From Posidonia oceanica (Eukaryota > Streptophyta > Magnoliopsida > Alismatales > Posidoniaceae), in contig JAZBRS010000054.1 in assembly GCA_037176725.1 (NCBI GenBank), positions 13,286,001 through 13,350,000 of the forward strand: a stretch of 64,000 nucleotides of DNA. The letters are read 5' to 3'. This document shows, in pieces, positions 11,538-22,923 of the stretch (the first letter of the stretch is position 1; each line of letters starts with the position of its first letter). A model generated the notes under the pieces. The model had not been told where the DNA came from, ran no database searches, and worked only from the letters and a program-made list of their open reading frames with translations. The position numbers and the translations under genes were made by a program.

Positions 11538-13384
11538 TGTGAGATTACAGAGAATTTAAAAAAAGAAATTATAGACTCAAACACACTACTTAATATAGAC
11601 TCGATGAAATGAAAGTAAAAAGAAAACAGTAAACAGTAAACGATTGCTGTTCTGATGCTCTTGCAACTTGTTAATGGTGACAGTTTAATCCCTGCTGTAG
11701 CGATCCCGTGAGTTCGCGATCGTCCGTGGACGCTGCTAGAGCTCGCGTGCACCAATCGGAAATCAGGTTCACTATTAGCAAGTGATCCGAGGAGGAAACT
11801 CGACTCAAAACAACGAAAATAGGGATGAAATCAAAGGGAAAAAGAAAGGAAAGACAAAAGGGGCCGCCACCTAGTCTATTAAGTCGAGAGACGAGGAAAA
11901 CTAGGGAAATGCATGAAAACATGCAAATGGATGCAATGCTATGCAACATGAATGACTCGTGCCAAGGATGAGGGTAAAATGGTCACTGCGGGCCAGAGAA
12001 AGGGTAAGGACTCCTGTTACGCACGGGGAAGGTGTTAGGCACCCTCGATATGCCCGAAATCGGTCTTTCTAGGCTAAACTCGCTTACATGTGTAGGATAT
12101 CGATGATGCTTGCCTTAACCATGCTATGCCTTGCTATGGATGCTCTAAACATGCCTTGAATGCCTAAATGCCATGCATGCCTTAATTACATGCTCAAATG
12201 TGTGCTCACGGTGCCATGATGTGTGAAGGAAAATAAACGTGCAACCTATGTGCTCAGCAGCGGTGTTAGTGTTCCGAACAGGGCGTGCCCTGGTTCGTAA
12301 GAACTCCAGACAGTAAGCATCACTGCTCTAAATGCAATGCAAGCGAGAAAACAAAACGCTAAGTAAAACCATGTAATGCAAGTGAGAAACAAAACATCGG
12401 GTAAAACCACATAATGCAGGTGTACGACATACAAAGGGGAAAACAGAAGCGATAAATCATGCAAGGCGAGTGTGAAACGAATCGTCAAGTAAAGAAAAGC
12501 CACGCAATGCAAGTGTGAAACAAGCAAAGGGGAAACAAAGCAGGGTCGGAAAACCCTAATCTATATGCACGAGAAAACAGACTGTGGAAACGATGTATGC
12601 AGTGCAAGTGGTAAGGTCCTAAGTGATATGCAGTTATTCAGGTGGGCATAACTTGAGGATCTGAGGCCTGATCTGAAATAACCTTGGTTAGAATGAAAGA
12701 TCATTCAACCAGGAAGACCAGGAAAGTTAGATCGTGAAGATCCAACGGTCCGATCAAAAGTTATTCAGGAATCAAGTCAGATGGCTCAAGGGCCAGAAAA
12801 TGTGGTCTAAATGAGGGTCTAAATGTAAAATACCACTATGTGTGTGCAATGTAGGGTTTCCTACATACAATGAGGCTAAAGGTGCTCAAAAAGATGCAAG
12901 GATGCTACATGCAATGATATGAGAATGTTATGTATGCAAAAATGCAAAAGATAAGGACCTAAATGCAATTAAAACAACTACAAGGGCCTATATACAATGA
13001 CATGGCAAAATGCAATGCAACAGGACAAATGCATGCTAAAACATTAGTGCAACAATGTATGGGACCAGCAGGGGATAAATGCAACATTAATTAAAAGGTA
13101 TGCAGACAGCATGCAAGAAAAGGACCTATATGCAATTTTGAAAACATGTGGGGTTTAAAATGCAAAGCTAAACAGACATGCAAACAAGCAACAGTTTGAA
13201 ATAAGGACTAACATGCAATTTTGAAAACTGTAGGACATTATTACAATGCAATGTGGTTAAACATGCAACTTAAATGATGTTTTGAATGCAAATATGACTT
13301 AACTGCAAATAAACATTATCACAGGACTTTTCAGTAATGTAATATAGTTTAAATCTGCAATTAAAAGACTTCTGTAGGCATGCA

Positions 13385-14020
13385 GGACTTAAATGCAATT
13401 AAACTAAAGTCCTGGACTAAAATGCAATGCAATATGGTTTGAAAAATGCATTTAAATGAATAAATGTATGCTCAAGGGACTAAAATGCAATAAAAGTAAG
13501 TCACAGGACTAAACAGTAATGCAATAAGATAAAAAACATGATTTAAATGATTAAATGCATGATCTGTGGACTGAAATGTAATTAAAATAAGTTACAGGAC
13601 TTAAATGCAATGTAATAAGATTTAAAATGTGATTTAAATGAATGAATGAATGCACAGTGGACTTAAATGCAATTAAAATAAATTACAGGACTTAAATGCA
13701 ATGCAATAAGCTTTAAAATGAAATTTAAATTAATGAAGGAATGCATAGTGGACTTAAATGCAATTAAAATAAATTACAGGACTAAAATGCAATGCAGTAA
13801 AGTTTTAAAACAAAATTGAATGATTTTTAATCAAACTCTGGACCTAAATGAAAAGAAACTAAAATGGAGGACTTAATGTTAATGCAGTAAAGTTTTAAAT
13901 CAGATTTAAATGAAATCTAAACAAACTACGGACCTGTATGTAAACCTAGAAACCTACTGGACTTTATTGCAATTTCAAACGAAACTTAAAATTTAACTTT
14001 ATAAAACCTAAAGCTACAGT
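13385..14020 (-). repeat. 91-bp tandem repeat array inside LTR-B
   Basis: The landmark GGACTTAAATGCAATTAAAA or a variant recurs at 13385, 13477, 13568, 13659, 13750, 13840 and 13930, giving steps of 92, 91, 91, 91, 90 and 90 bp. Each unit holds a second GGACT-AAATGCAAT module about 29 bp later. Less regular copies of the ATGCAAT word extend left to about 12840. Confidence 0.8.
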
Positions 14021-14639
14021 AGCATGCGGGCTGCCGACGAGGGGCTTGGCATTGCAGCGGTGATGCAGGCGGCGGCGGGGCACGGGCAGCACTCGGGGAG
14101 GTCTGGCGGCGTCCGACGGAGGTCGAGGAGCACTCCGGAGGGTCGGCGGTGCTCCGGAGCATTGCTGCATTAGATCGCACTGGTGACGTCGCCGGAGAAG
14201 ATGATGAAGCCCAGTGAGGTGCAGAACGTGCCACAGAGCTCCAAATGTGCAAATAACGGTATGGGAAGCAAGAGGGGAGCAAGGCGAAGTTAGGGGGAGG
14301 TCCGGTTACCTGTGCACGCGCTTGGAGAAGTCCGATGAACTCTGATAGGTGCTGCGGAGTTGCAGCGAACGGAGGCGGCGCTGGAGGCATGGGGCGGCTT
14401 CAGGCGCGATCTGGGAAAGTCGACAGAGGTGTGGAGGAGGTCTGGGAAGCGATGGCCGGTCCTCTCCTCCTCTCTACACGTGGGTGGTCGAAAGAGATGC
14501 TGTCGACGATAATTCTCTCTCCTCTCTCTCTCTATGGCTCTCATCGGAATGGGCTCGTGCAGGTGGCTTTGTGGGTGGATCACGGTGGTGGTGACTGAGG
14601 ACTGAGGTGTCGGGGGCACAAGGGAGAGGTGGTGGCTGG

Positions 14640-15225
14640 AGGACTGTGTGACAGTCGGCTGTTAGGGTTTAGTTTTCTCTTCCTTTCTCTCTCTTCCATT
14701 TCTTTTTTCTTCTCTCCTCTTTAACCTAGGGCTGCTGTGGTTTTTTATATCGGTGGGGGGGCGATGAGGACCACCGGATCTGTTCTGGGCAGAGGGATGG
14801 CCGGCCAAGATGTGGGTGTGAGGTGTAGGCCATAGGTTTAGGTTTTTTTGTTTTCAAATAGAAAAGAATTAGGGTTTTTAGGTTTTGGTTGTGAATGGCA
14901 CTTGGGTTTTTTGGGTTTCAATGCATGGGTTTAGGGTTTTAGTGGATGGGTCTTGCATGGGATATCGGTTTAGGGTTTGGATGAGATGGGTTTTGAAAGA
15001 AACGTGGGTTTAGGGTTTGAAAGGAATGGGTTTAGGGTTTTGGGCTTTGGGTTTAACTGGGATTTGACATGGGATGTGAGTTTAGGGTTTATGATTTTGG
15101 TTGTGAGTTTGAATGGGATGTGACCTAGGGTTTCTAGGGTTTTGGTTGTAGGGTTTAACTGGGATTAGGGTTTAGGACTAGTTGTAAAAATGGGTGTGAA
15201 ATGGGATTAGGGTTTAGGGTTTAGG
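14640..15225 (+). repeat. Degenerate telomere-like TTTAGGG tract in LTR-B
   Basis: The plus strand carries many GGGTTTAGGG or TTAGGGTTT words mixed with longer imperfect repeats such as TGGGATGTGACCTAGGGTTT. The same longer unit continues at 19436-19690 on the far side of the LINE. It lies within the LTR, so it is an interspersed degenerate repeat and not a chromosome end. Confidence 0.65.
14739..14752 (-). promoter_or_regulatory. Candidate TATA box of LTR-B
   Basis: The minus strand reads CGATATAAAAAACC, followed on that strand by a long G+C-rich stretch and then the tandem repeats. It would be the U3 promoter of the LTR-B element. Confidence 0.35.
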
Positions 15226-17445
15226 TTTTTTTTTATTAACCATAACCTTCATTGATTCAAAAAAGATTACAACCAGAGAACTCTAAGGAGGACAACCCCT
15301 CCAAGGAGTAACAAGAAAGCACACAAAACAGAGGGTACAAGAAGCCTAAATAGAAGCCTCCTCCATGCCTGCGAACGTACTAAGCGCCGATCGTGCCTTC
15401 ACACGCCCCGAACGCCGAGGGCCCCCAGGTGGAAGCAAAGACTCCCAATCACGCCTCTTATACTTCTTCTTTTTCCTCGATGCCTTGTGACTACTGTCAT
15501 CATAGAATAATGCAACAAGGCTAGGAGCATGCTCCTCAGAGTTAGACGGCTTGTTATCCCTAAAGAAAGCATCATCATCAAAATCATCGAGAGAGGACAA
15601 GCCATCTCCTTCCGGCTCATGAACATGATGTTGCTCGGACTGATACAAAAATTTCAAAGGAGGAACCACTTCCTCAATTTCAGATGGAGTATACTTGACC
15701 TCATGTAAATCCTTATGAAGGTCCTTAAGATCTTGTGTTCCCTCATACATCAATAACTCATCATCAACTTGTGATTGAGGAGTCTGATTCTGGACACCTT
15801 GGTAATCAACTGGACCAACTGAATCTTCAAGAGGGGCAGACTTTTCACCACCCACCTTCCTTTCTGCAGCCACCAAAGCACTGATAAGGAGGGTCCATCT
15901 ACCCAAAGCTGCCTCCGATCTAGCCTCTTTAGACTCACCATCTCCTGACCCCAACTCAGCATTAGCAAGATCACCAACCTGCCTGGAAGAGGAAGCACTG
16001 GCTGAATCAACAAAACGCCCAACTGCAACACCACAAGGCCTAGAACAGCTTGAACCAGTAGCCCCAATCAATGGAACTACCCCCCAGCAAACTTGCTAGC
16101 ACCAGCAGCAATCTCAACCCAAGAAGGAGAATGAGACTTACCAGGACTTTCAGCAGCTGAAGCAGGTCGTTCCCTTGAATGGACCTCCAAAGAAACAAGG
16201 TCCAGCTCAGGTTGATCCTCCTCAAACGAAAGAGAATCTTCACGATTAGTAGTACACACTAACGATTTACAATCCACATGCCCAATGTCAACTTGCTTGT
16301 TAGTTGCACTTAAATCAAAAGTGACTTTCTTGTTTGATTTCTTGTTCTTCTTCTTAGACTTAGGCTTCCCAAAGTCAGACCCCCCATCACTGGATTGACT
16401 ACCAACTTTGTTGCCAGAGAATGCTTTCTCAACCCACTCCTTGGAGGATTCACCTTTATCCACTAATCTAGAGGAAGAACAACCAGATACCAAGTGGCCA
16501 ACATGCAAACATTTCGTACAGAAAGGAGGGATGGATTCCTTCAGAATATCCACTCGTTGAGCAAAAATTTCCCCTCCATTGTTGATCCACACAGACTTGG
16601 GGATCGGCTTGGACAAATCAATTTCCACGCATACCCTAGTGGTTCCAGGTCTTGTGAATTGAGCAACATTGTTGTCCACACACAGGAACTTCCCAATCAC
16701 TCCCACAATTGACTGAAGAGCACCAGGTGACTGGAGATGAGCCCTCAATCGCGGGAATTCAATCCAGACAGGAATGCACGTCGACTCCACTCCAGGGGTG
16801 AAACGAGGTGACCACCTTGATACATGCATCACTTTACCTCCCACCCTCCACTCCCTCTTGATATATGCCTTAACAAAATCCTCACGGCATTGAAAGCGAA
16901 TAAACACATACTGAGAATCAATGGCGCTCACAGAAATCTCCTTGCTGAAGCTCCTCACACGCTTCAACGTGTTCCAAATCTGCATAAGAGTTGGCCTTGA
17001 CATAGCAAATTTTCCTATCAGAGTCCAAGCAAATGGAGCTGATAGAGTACCCACCTCAGAAGGAGAGAAGACCACCATCGCCTTCCCATCTACCTGCATA
17101 GGATCCCTCAGAGGGATTTCAACTAACACAGGCCGCACATGAGAGTCCTTGGTAATCACAGCAAAGGACTTAGGGGATTTCAGACCATTGACCCTCGAGT
17201 TGTGGTAGGATGGAGGAGAGGAGAGAGGTTCTGCCTCATCAGACATTTCAATGGTGGGGAGGAGACGCGAGGAGGGAATAGCACGACCCTCAACCTCTAG
17301 ACTCCCATCGGACTCCCTATTTCTTGCAGCAGGTCTCCGATCAGACAAGGAAGCCACATCAGGGGCAGTAGACACCGTCGACACAGCAACCTTGGGTTTT
17401 GGTGGCAGAGGGGGGTATTGTTCATCAGCTAAGTCCAAAGGAGGC

Positions 17446-18981
17446 TGTAGATGTGGAATTTGGGGGGGGGTGTTTAAGGAGATGTCAGCGCTTCCATGAC
17501 GTCGACAGCCTTTGTTGTGATCGCCACTCGTCTCTGGGCAGACAAGACACCTGGGGGGAGATTATGATGATGTGGGTCCTCGGACCACTAGATCGACGGC
17601 AGGATGTCGTCTAGCGGCTTCCTCGTGCTGCGTGAATTCCTTCCTTTTCTTCAAAACAAAACAACATAGATTTAAATTAGCTTCAGTGTAGTAGTCAGTA
17701 ACAGAAGTGAACGAAACGACATGACTAAAAGAAAATAAATACTGACCGGGGGTTGTTCCCCGTATGCATATGCTATGATCCTATGTTAAGGAATGTAAAG
17801 AGATGTAGTAAGAAATTAGATTGGAAGAAGATACTCCCTTTCACCCTTATGCTGTGTGCAGAAGGAAGCACGGTCGGAGCTCCAGCGTAGCTGAGGATTT
17901 CCGGATCGGAGGTAGAAGCTTAGGTTGGTAGCCTATTAGGGGGAGGAGATAGAGTTTCTGGATTGGAAATCTAGTTCTCTGAAGGTGGCTCACAACTGAC
18001 AGGGCTCTATCTCTTTTGGGAATTCCTCTCTAGGGGGGATTTCTCTCTCAAAAATTCCAACCCTCAAACCACTAGCCTAGGGGGTCTATTTATAGACTCT
18101 AGGGGTGTGGGGACGGTTGGAGCTCAGAAAATTCTAGAAAATTGGCAGTTAGATTAAGTCGTCGGTTGGAGTGACAGCTAAACCTAGCAACCGCTTGGTC
18201 AAAGTGTGGGACGACCCGAGAACAAGGCCATGACTGTTAGTCGCCGCATGAGCTGGCGCCTAATGGTCGAGGGGGGAGTGTGAAATAACTGTGGAAAAGT
18301 GGTTCGAAAGGAGCCACGATTGCTAGTCGCCGCATTGAGTGACGCCTGATGGTTAAGGATCGTGGGAAGACCGAGGCAGTTCTGCAACCGTTCAGCCGCC
18401 TGATGAGCTGGCGCCTAAGGGTTGAGGGGATAGTGGGGAGCAACCGCTGCCCACGATCGCCCAGTCGCCTTTCTAGGTGACGTCCATATGGGTCGCCTCC
18501 TGAGATGGCTTCTGACTGAGCCGCCTCCTCAGATGGTTTCTAGAGAAGTCGGCTGGGAAATGGGCGACGGTTATAGTTGCCGCTTCAGATGGCAACTATA
18601 TGAGTCGCCTCCCTAGGTGGCTACTATCTTGCCTAGGTCATTTTTAGCTCTTTTCCCAGGTTTTTGCCAGAGGAAATAAGATTGGAGGCTGGGAAACTAC
18701 AGATAATCTATGAAATCAAGGAAGCATCTCTGTTAACTCAAATCTAATTTTAAATCTGAGTTGAAGTGATGGATACCCAGGGCACTCGGACTTGTTACGA
18801 GCCTGAGCAAGTTAGCTCTGCCACAGCCAACAACCTGAGCCTAGGTAGGATGAAGTGATGCTTTAAAGAAGTCAAGGAATATCTGGAAGATGTGTTATTA
18901 AACTTAGGCACGAGATTTGGGGCGCCTCAAGGTTTCTACCCTCAAAAGAACTCTCAAAAATGCGAAAATAGGATATCTACA
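17446..18981 (-). mobile_element. Family-X solo LTR inside LINE ORF1
   Basis: The 1536-bp element runs TGTAGATGTGG...GGATATCTACA on the plus strand. It is flanked by perfect GAGGC duplications (17441-17445 and 18982-18986), with no PBS or PPT on either side. It therefore formed by recombination between the two LTRs of a full element inserted in the LINE. Orientation is taken from the X copies that keep a PBS. It holds a CTATAAATAG promoter (minus, 18086-18095) and about eight AGTCGCC-type hairpins between 18230 and 18630. Confidence 0.9.
18086..18095 (-). promoter_or_regulatory. TATA box of family-X LTR
   Basis: CTATAAATAG on the minus strand. It is conserved at 21539-21548 and 53887-53896, and altered to CTATAAAAAG at 60327-60336. 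Confidence 0.55.
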
Positions 18982-19733
18982 GAGGCGCACTAGTACCGGC
19001 ACCAACCAAGGCCACACACGGAGGGACTTCAGTCAAAACCATAGAGGAATGAGGTGCCACCTTAGACTTGGGAACGGAGTAAGAAGAGGGGAATGGAGGG
19101 ACCTCCGGAGGAGCTTCAAAAGACAGATCGGTGGGAACAACCACCTTCGGACCAGGCTTCATTCCAAATGATGACGAGCCACCAACAGAGACCCCCGTCG
19201 CCTCCATGGACGGATGCCATAGGGGTCGGGGATGCGTCGGACCAACCAGAGGAGGGTGAAGGTGAGAGAGGGAAGCCATGGGGTTGAGCACCGGACGAAA
19301 GCCCGGATGCAGGGGTGGAGTCCCCATCTCACCAGCCCTAGGGCACCGACGGGAAAGGGAAAGGGGGCGTGCGTAGAAAGACTCGTTCGCCAGAGATTCT
19401 CTCTCCTGAAAAGAGGGAAGGGGGCGGGGGGTTTTGGGTTTAGGGGTTTAGGTTGTGGTTGTGGGTTTGAATGGGATGTGACCTAGGGTTTCTAGGGTTT
19501 TGGTTGTAGGGTTTAACTGGGATTAGGGTTTAGGACTGGTTGTGGGTTTAGGGTTTGGGAATGGTCATAAAAATCGGATTTGAAATGGGATTAGGGTTTT
19601 GGTTGTGGTTGTGGGTTTGAATGGGATGTGACCTAGGGTTTCTAGGGTTTTGGTTGTAGGGTTTAACTGGGATTAGGGTTTGAGTCCACCAGAGAAGAGC
19701 CATTAATCCTAGAGTCAAAATGGGGTGTCTACA

Positions 19734-20844
19734 CCTGCAAACAATGCACACTAGAACGGAACGTCTACCCTACCGTCACTTGTAAGTCAGGCAGCCAAAC
19801 AAGTCACTGTTTGAAAGGGTGGCTGAACGAGGCAACTTCTGAACAGGCGGCTTAAGCCCTGTTCTTCCAGTAGCCAAGGTTTGTTCTAGACAGACCGCGC
19901 AACAAACAAGAAAATAAAACAGTGCAATGTTTCAGACAGATCGCAGGTTTTACTTGTTGAAGTGAATATTTAATCAGTTAATTAAACCTATGTATTCACA
20001 ATTAATGGGATTTTTGGCTTATGGGTACCACTCTTTGACCTTCATTCAAGGTCTACTAAGAGGGCCTAAGTGGCGGATTTGTCTCTCTAAAGAGCAGCCC
20101 ACCACCTAGAATTCTGTCCTTAAGATCGACCTTATCAAACCACAAAACAGTAAATAAACAAGAAATATCAAGGCATCAAGTATCTACTAAGGATTATTTT
20201 TGACTTAAGGAAGAGAAGGAGTCAAAAATAAAATCCTAGGACACCTTGAGTTCTTAACCTAACTATCCTAACCAAACAGAGTATGGGTGAGTGACTTGCA
20301 CTGGCCTGGTTTGCTCTATTTGATTATTTTAGTTAGGGAAAGGATTTCTCAAGGAACTTTAACTTTGATATCAATAAAATAGTTTCCACCTTAAGGGTGG
20401 ACACATACAAACCTAAAATCCGAATAAAAAACTAAAATCCAATGGACAGGAATGATTTTTGATTGATTTTTTTTATGCGATTGCAGATCTAAAATACAAC
20501 ACAAATTACGGAAAAAAACTACTGATCTGCAGTAAAACAGACTCGAAATGAGTTGCCTGTAATGATGGCGCCCCTGTCAGTCGCCTCAGGGAGATGCGAC
20601 TAGAACAGACGCTCTTTGAATAGGTGGCTCAGTTCCAGAGTCTTCTGACCTCAGTAAAACGGACCCAGCTGTTGAAGTTGTGGGTTTTACTAACGTCAGA
20701 AATGATAAAAAACGATAAAAAGGTCTGGGTGTCATGAAAACCTACACGCACGATTCCCCAAACCGAAAACTACACCTAGATCTATAACAATAAAGGAAAG
20801 AAGGAAAAGGGATCGCTTATGTAGCACGGGGGTTGGCTAAAACC
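19734..20844 (-). other. 5' leader of family-X element X2
   Basis: Non-coding. It is homologous to 52137-53277, sharing GAACAGGCGGCT, ACAGACCGCGCAACAAACA, GGGTACCACTCTTTGACCTTC and a ...CACCTTGAGTTCTTAA block. In both copies it follows an X LTR and PBS on the minus strand. Here it stops exactly where LTR-B starts (19733), which suggests that the LTR-B element inserted into it. No gag follows. Confidence 0.55.
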
Positions 20845-20864
20845 GAGTCCCACCGTGATCGCCA
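20845..20864 (-). other. Primer-binding site of element X2
   Basis: The minus strand reads TGGCGATCACGGTGGGACTC, 4 nt after the LTR end. It is shared with 53278-53297 and, with one change, 4842-4861. The matching tRNA was not identified with confidence. Confidence 0.65.
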
Positions 20865-20868
20865 GATT

Positions 20869-22335
20869 TATGGATGTGGATTTGGGGGGGGTGTCTGAAT
20901 GAAGATGCCGGCGCTTCCACGACGTCGACAGCTTGATATGATTGCCACTTATCAATGGGCGGACAAGGTGCTTGGGAATATGTAGATGATGTGGGTACTC
21001 GGCTCACTGGATCGACGGCAGGATGTCGTCCAGTGGCTTCCTCGTGTTACGTGAGTGTTTCCTTTCCTTCAAAACAAATAAACAAAAACAAGAGATCTAG
21101 ATAAGTTGGTGTGTAGTAAATGATAACAAAGAAGAATAGAGAATACTAGAAACAAATAGATCTAATACTAACCAGGGGTTGTTCCCCGCATGCATATGCT
21201 ATGGGTCCTATTTTAAGGAATGCAATATGAAATGAAAAAGATTGGAAGAAGATACGCCCTTCACCCTCGTGCTGTATGCAGTGGAGTGGAAGTGGAGGCA
21301 CGGTCGGAGCTCCGGCTTGGCTCAAGATCTCTGGGACCTAGGGTTTCTGGATTGAAAGTGGAAGCTAGGATTCCTCTTTTGAAGATGGGGGGGGGTAGAG
21401 TTTCTGGATTGAAAACTCTAGCTCTCTGAATGTGGAAACTCAAAACCCTAAAAATCTAAAGGGAATTTCTCTCTCTTGAACTAGCAGGGAGTGTTTTTCT
21501 CACACTTGGCTGGGGGTTCAAACACTGACCCACGGGGTCTATTTATAGACTCTAGGGGATGGGTGGTTGACACATAGAAGTTTCTAGAAGAAAAGTGGCA
21601 GTTATGGTCAGTCGCCTCATGGGTGGGCGACTAAGACCAGCAACTGCCTAAGCAAACGTGGGGAAAACCGTAGAAATTCGGTTGATAGAGGCCACGATCG
21701 TTAGTCGCTGTTTAGGTTGGCGTCTAGTCTTAGTCGCTGGCTTTGTTGGCGCTTGGCAGTTGAGGGGATCGTGGGAAATAACCGTTGCAGTTCCACGAAC
21801 GTTAGTCGCCGGTTAGGTTGGCGTCTAGTTGTCGAGGGGATCGTGGGAAATAACTATCAAAAACAACTGCCAGAGGCAGTTAATGGAGCCCACGACAGTT
21901 AGTTGCCTGCTGTGATGACGCCTTTGTTAGTCGCCTGTTGAAGGGGCGCCTATCCATGTTGCCTCCACAGCTGGCAACTAGCAAGCTCAGATCATTTCTA
22001 GCTCTAACTTTTAGGTTTTGCTCAGAGAAAACAAGATAAAAGGCCGGGAAATTTCAGATAGTCCATGAAATCATGAAGACATCTTCTCTAACTCAAATCT
22101 GTCACTAATCTGAGTAGAAGTAAAGGATACTCAAGGTACTTGGACTTGTTGTGAGTCTGAGTGCGTCAACTCTGCCACAGCCAACAACCTGAGTCAAGTA
22201 GGATCAAGCGATGCTTTGAAGAAATCATGGAAAACCTGGGAAATATGTTATGAAAACTTAGACATGTGATTTGGGGCGCCTCAAGGTTTCTATCCTTAAA
22301 AGAACTCTCAGAAATGTGAAAATAGGATATCTACA
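20869..22335 (-). repeat. Family-X LTR (5' LTR of X2)
   Basis: This 1467-bp copy aligns with the solo LTR at 17446-18981 along its length: the GATGTGGATTTGGGGGG start, the ACGACGTCGACAG block, the TATA box at 21539-21548 and the GGATATCTACA end. The PBS and leader lie on its left, so on the minus strand it is a 5' LTR. AGTCGCC hairpins include 21610-21632 (perfect 7-bp stem) and 21958-21978 (GTTGCC/GGCAAC). Confidence 0.75.
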
Positions 22336-22923
22336 GAACCCATTCCACATTTCAATCAAAACCATTCCAAACCAAATAAAATCCTACAATTATCATGGCA
22401 TAGCTAGATCACATGCATTCAAAGCATTTAGGCATGAATTTAGGAAGGAATTCGAGGGGGAGAACACGCACCACACCGGCGAACTCTTCCTTCTCCAACT
22501 TTGACCTCTGGAGAGCAAAACCACCTCCTCCAGCCGTTGGGCACAAGAACACTTCCTGGCTTGCCTTCCGCTCCTCCTCCAAGCTCCGGTCTCCTCTCTT
22601 CTTCCTCCTCCAACTGCCGGCGATCCACAAGATGGCAGTAGTCGTCGGTGGTGGAAAGAAAATGAGAATGGAAAACAAAGAAGGGAAGAAAGAAAAGAGA
22701 AGGGCACGTGTGGAGAAAAATTGGGAAAATTGCATTCCCATCCATTTTTCACCACAAACCACACACACAAGCCCTTAACCTCCTCTCGGCCACACCAAAC
22801 AACTCCGAGGAGCCAGAAACAAAACCACCAGACACACACAACACCAACACACCACAAACAACAGGGGATGATTTTCCAAATATAATTAACTCAAATTATA
22901 TTTTGGAAAATCAGGATATTACA
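22336..22923 (-). repeat. Truncated chromovirus-like LTR
   Basis: On the minus strand it starts TGTAATATCCTGATTTTCC at 22923, a typical chromovirus LTR start, and contains an inverted repeat with arms near 22870-22888 and 22895-22912 (ATTTTCCAAATATAATT type). The right part is G+C-rich. It is cut off at 22335 where the X2 LTR begins. The open frames across it on both strands are compositional and resemble no known protein. Confidence 0.4.

Larger units (their letters stand above)
15346..19327 (-). pseudogene. LINE ORF1-type protein (DUF4283 + CCHC knuckle), split by a solo LTR
   Basis: ORF1 proteins of plant LINEs bind RNA. The N-terminal 117 residues (19327 to about 18977) are Pro-rich and end ...GAGTSAPL. 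The reading frame resumes after the solo LTR at 17438 (DLADEQYPPLPPKPK), and the 5-bp target duplication explains the exact join. The next 453 residues include a DUF4283 region (FAWTLIGKFAMSRPTLMQIW through WRVGGKVMHVSRWSPRF) and a zinc knuckle CTKCLHVGHLVSGC at about residue 310. A frameshift near 16075 leads into a third segment (16071-15346) that ends with a basic RKKKKYKRRDWESLLPPGG stretch. The protein is unusually complete for a buried copy. Confidence 0.75.
15226..19435 (-). mobile_element. RT-less LINE inserted in LTR-B
   Basis: The 3' end is a T9 run on the plus strand (15226-15234), the poly(A) of a minus-strand element. The 5' end is near 19435, just upstream of the ORF1 start. Telomere-like GGGTTTAGG words lie on both sides and may include the target duplication. 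After removing the nested solo LTR the element is about 2.7 kb and encodes only the ORF1-type protein. No endonuclease or reverse-transcriptase ORF is present, so it would have depended on another LINE for movement. Confidence 0.65.
11696..19733 (-). repeat. LTR-B, very long Tat/Ogre-type LTR, split by a LINE
   Basis: On the minus strand it begins TGTAGACACCCC at 19733 and ends GGGATCGCTACA at 11696. Removing the LINE (15226 to about 19435) leaves roughly 3.8 kb, within the range of Ogre-like LTRs. The right-window arms at 61672-62442 and 62508-63278 match its last 0.8 kb and show that a tRNA-Arg-type PBS follows that terminus. Here the PBS is not recognisable: AATCCCTGC abuts the LTR end, as if about 11 bp were lost. 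Contents: 91-bp tandem repeats, a G+C-rich block at 14000-14740, a TATA box near 14743 and TTTAGGG-like tracts. Confidence 0.65.

Noticed and set aside
13385..14020. Regular 91-bp repeats as a CRISPR-like array
   Set aside because: Repeats are contiguous diverging units without unique spacers, in plant retroelement DNA.
13986..14619. Arg/Pro/Ser-rich minus-strand frames in the G+C block
   Set aside because: They lie inside LTR-B downstream of its TATA box, in several overlapping frames; G+C composition explains them.
14640..15225. A true telomere or chromosome end
   Set aside because: TTTAGGG words are degenerate and mixed with longer units, and the tract continues beyond a LINE within one LTR.
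22393..22857. 154-residue minus-strand frame and a 121-residue plus-strand frame
   Set aside because: Both lie within a chromovirus-like LTR remnant and are rich in Trp/Cys/Val or Lys/Pro without domain signals.
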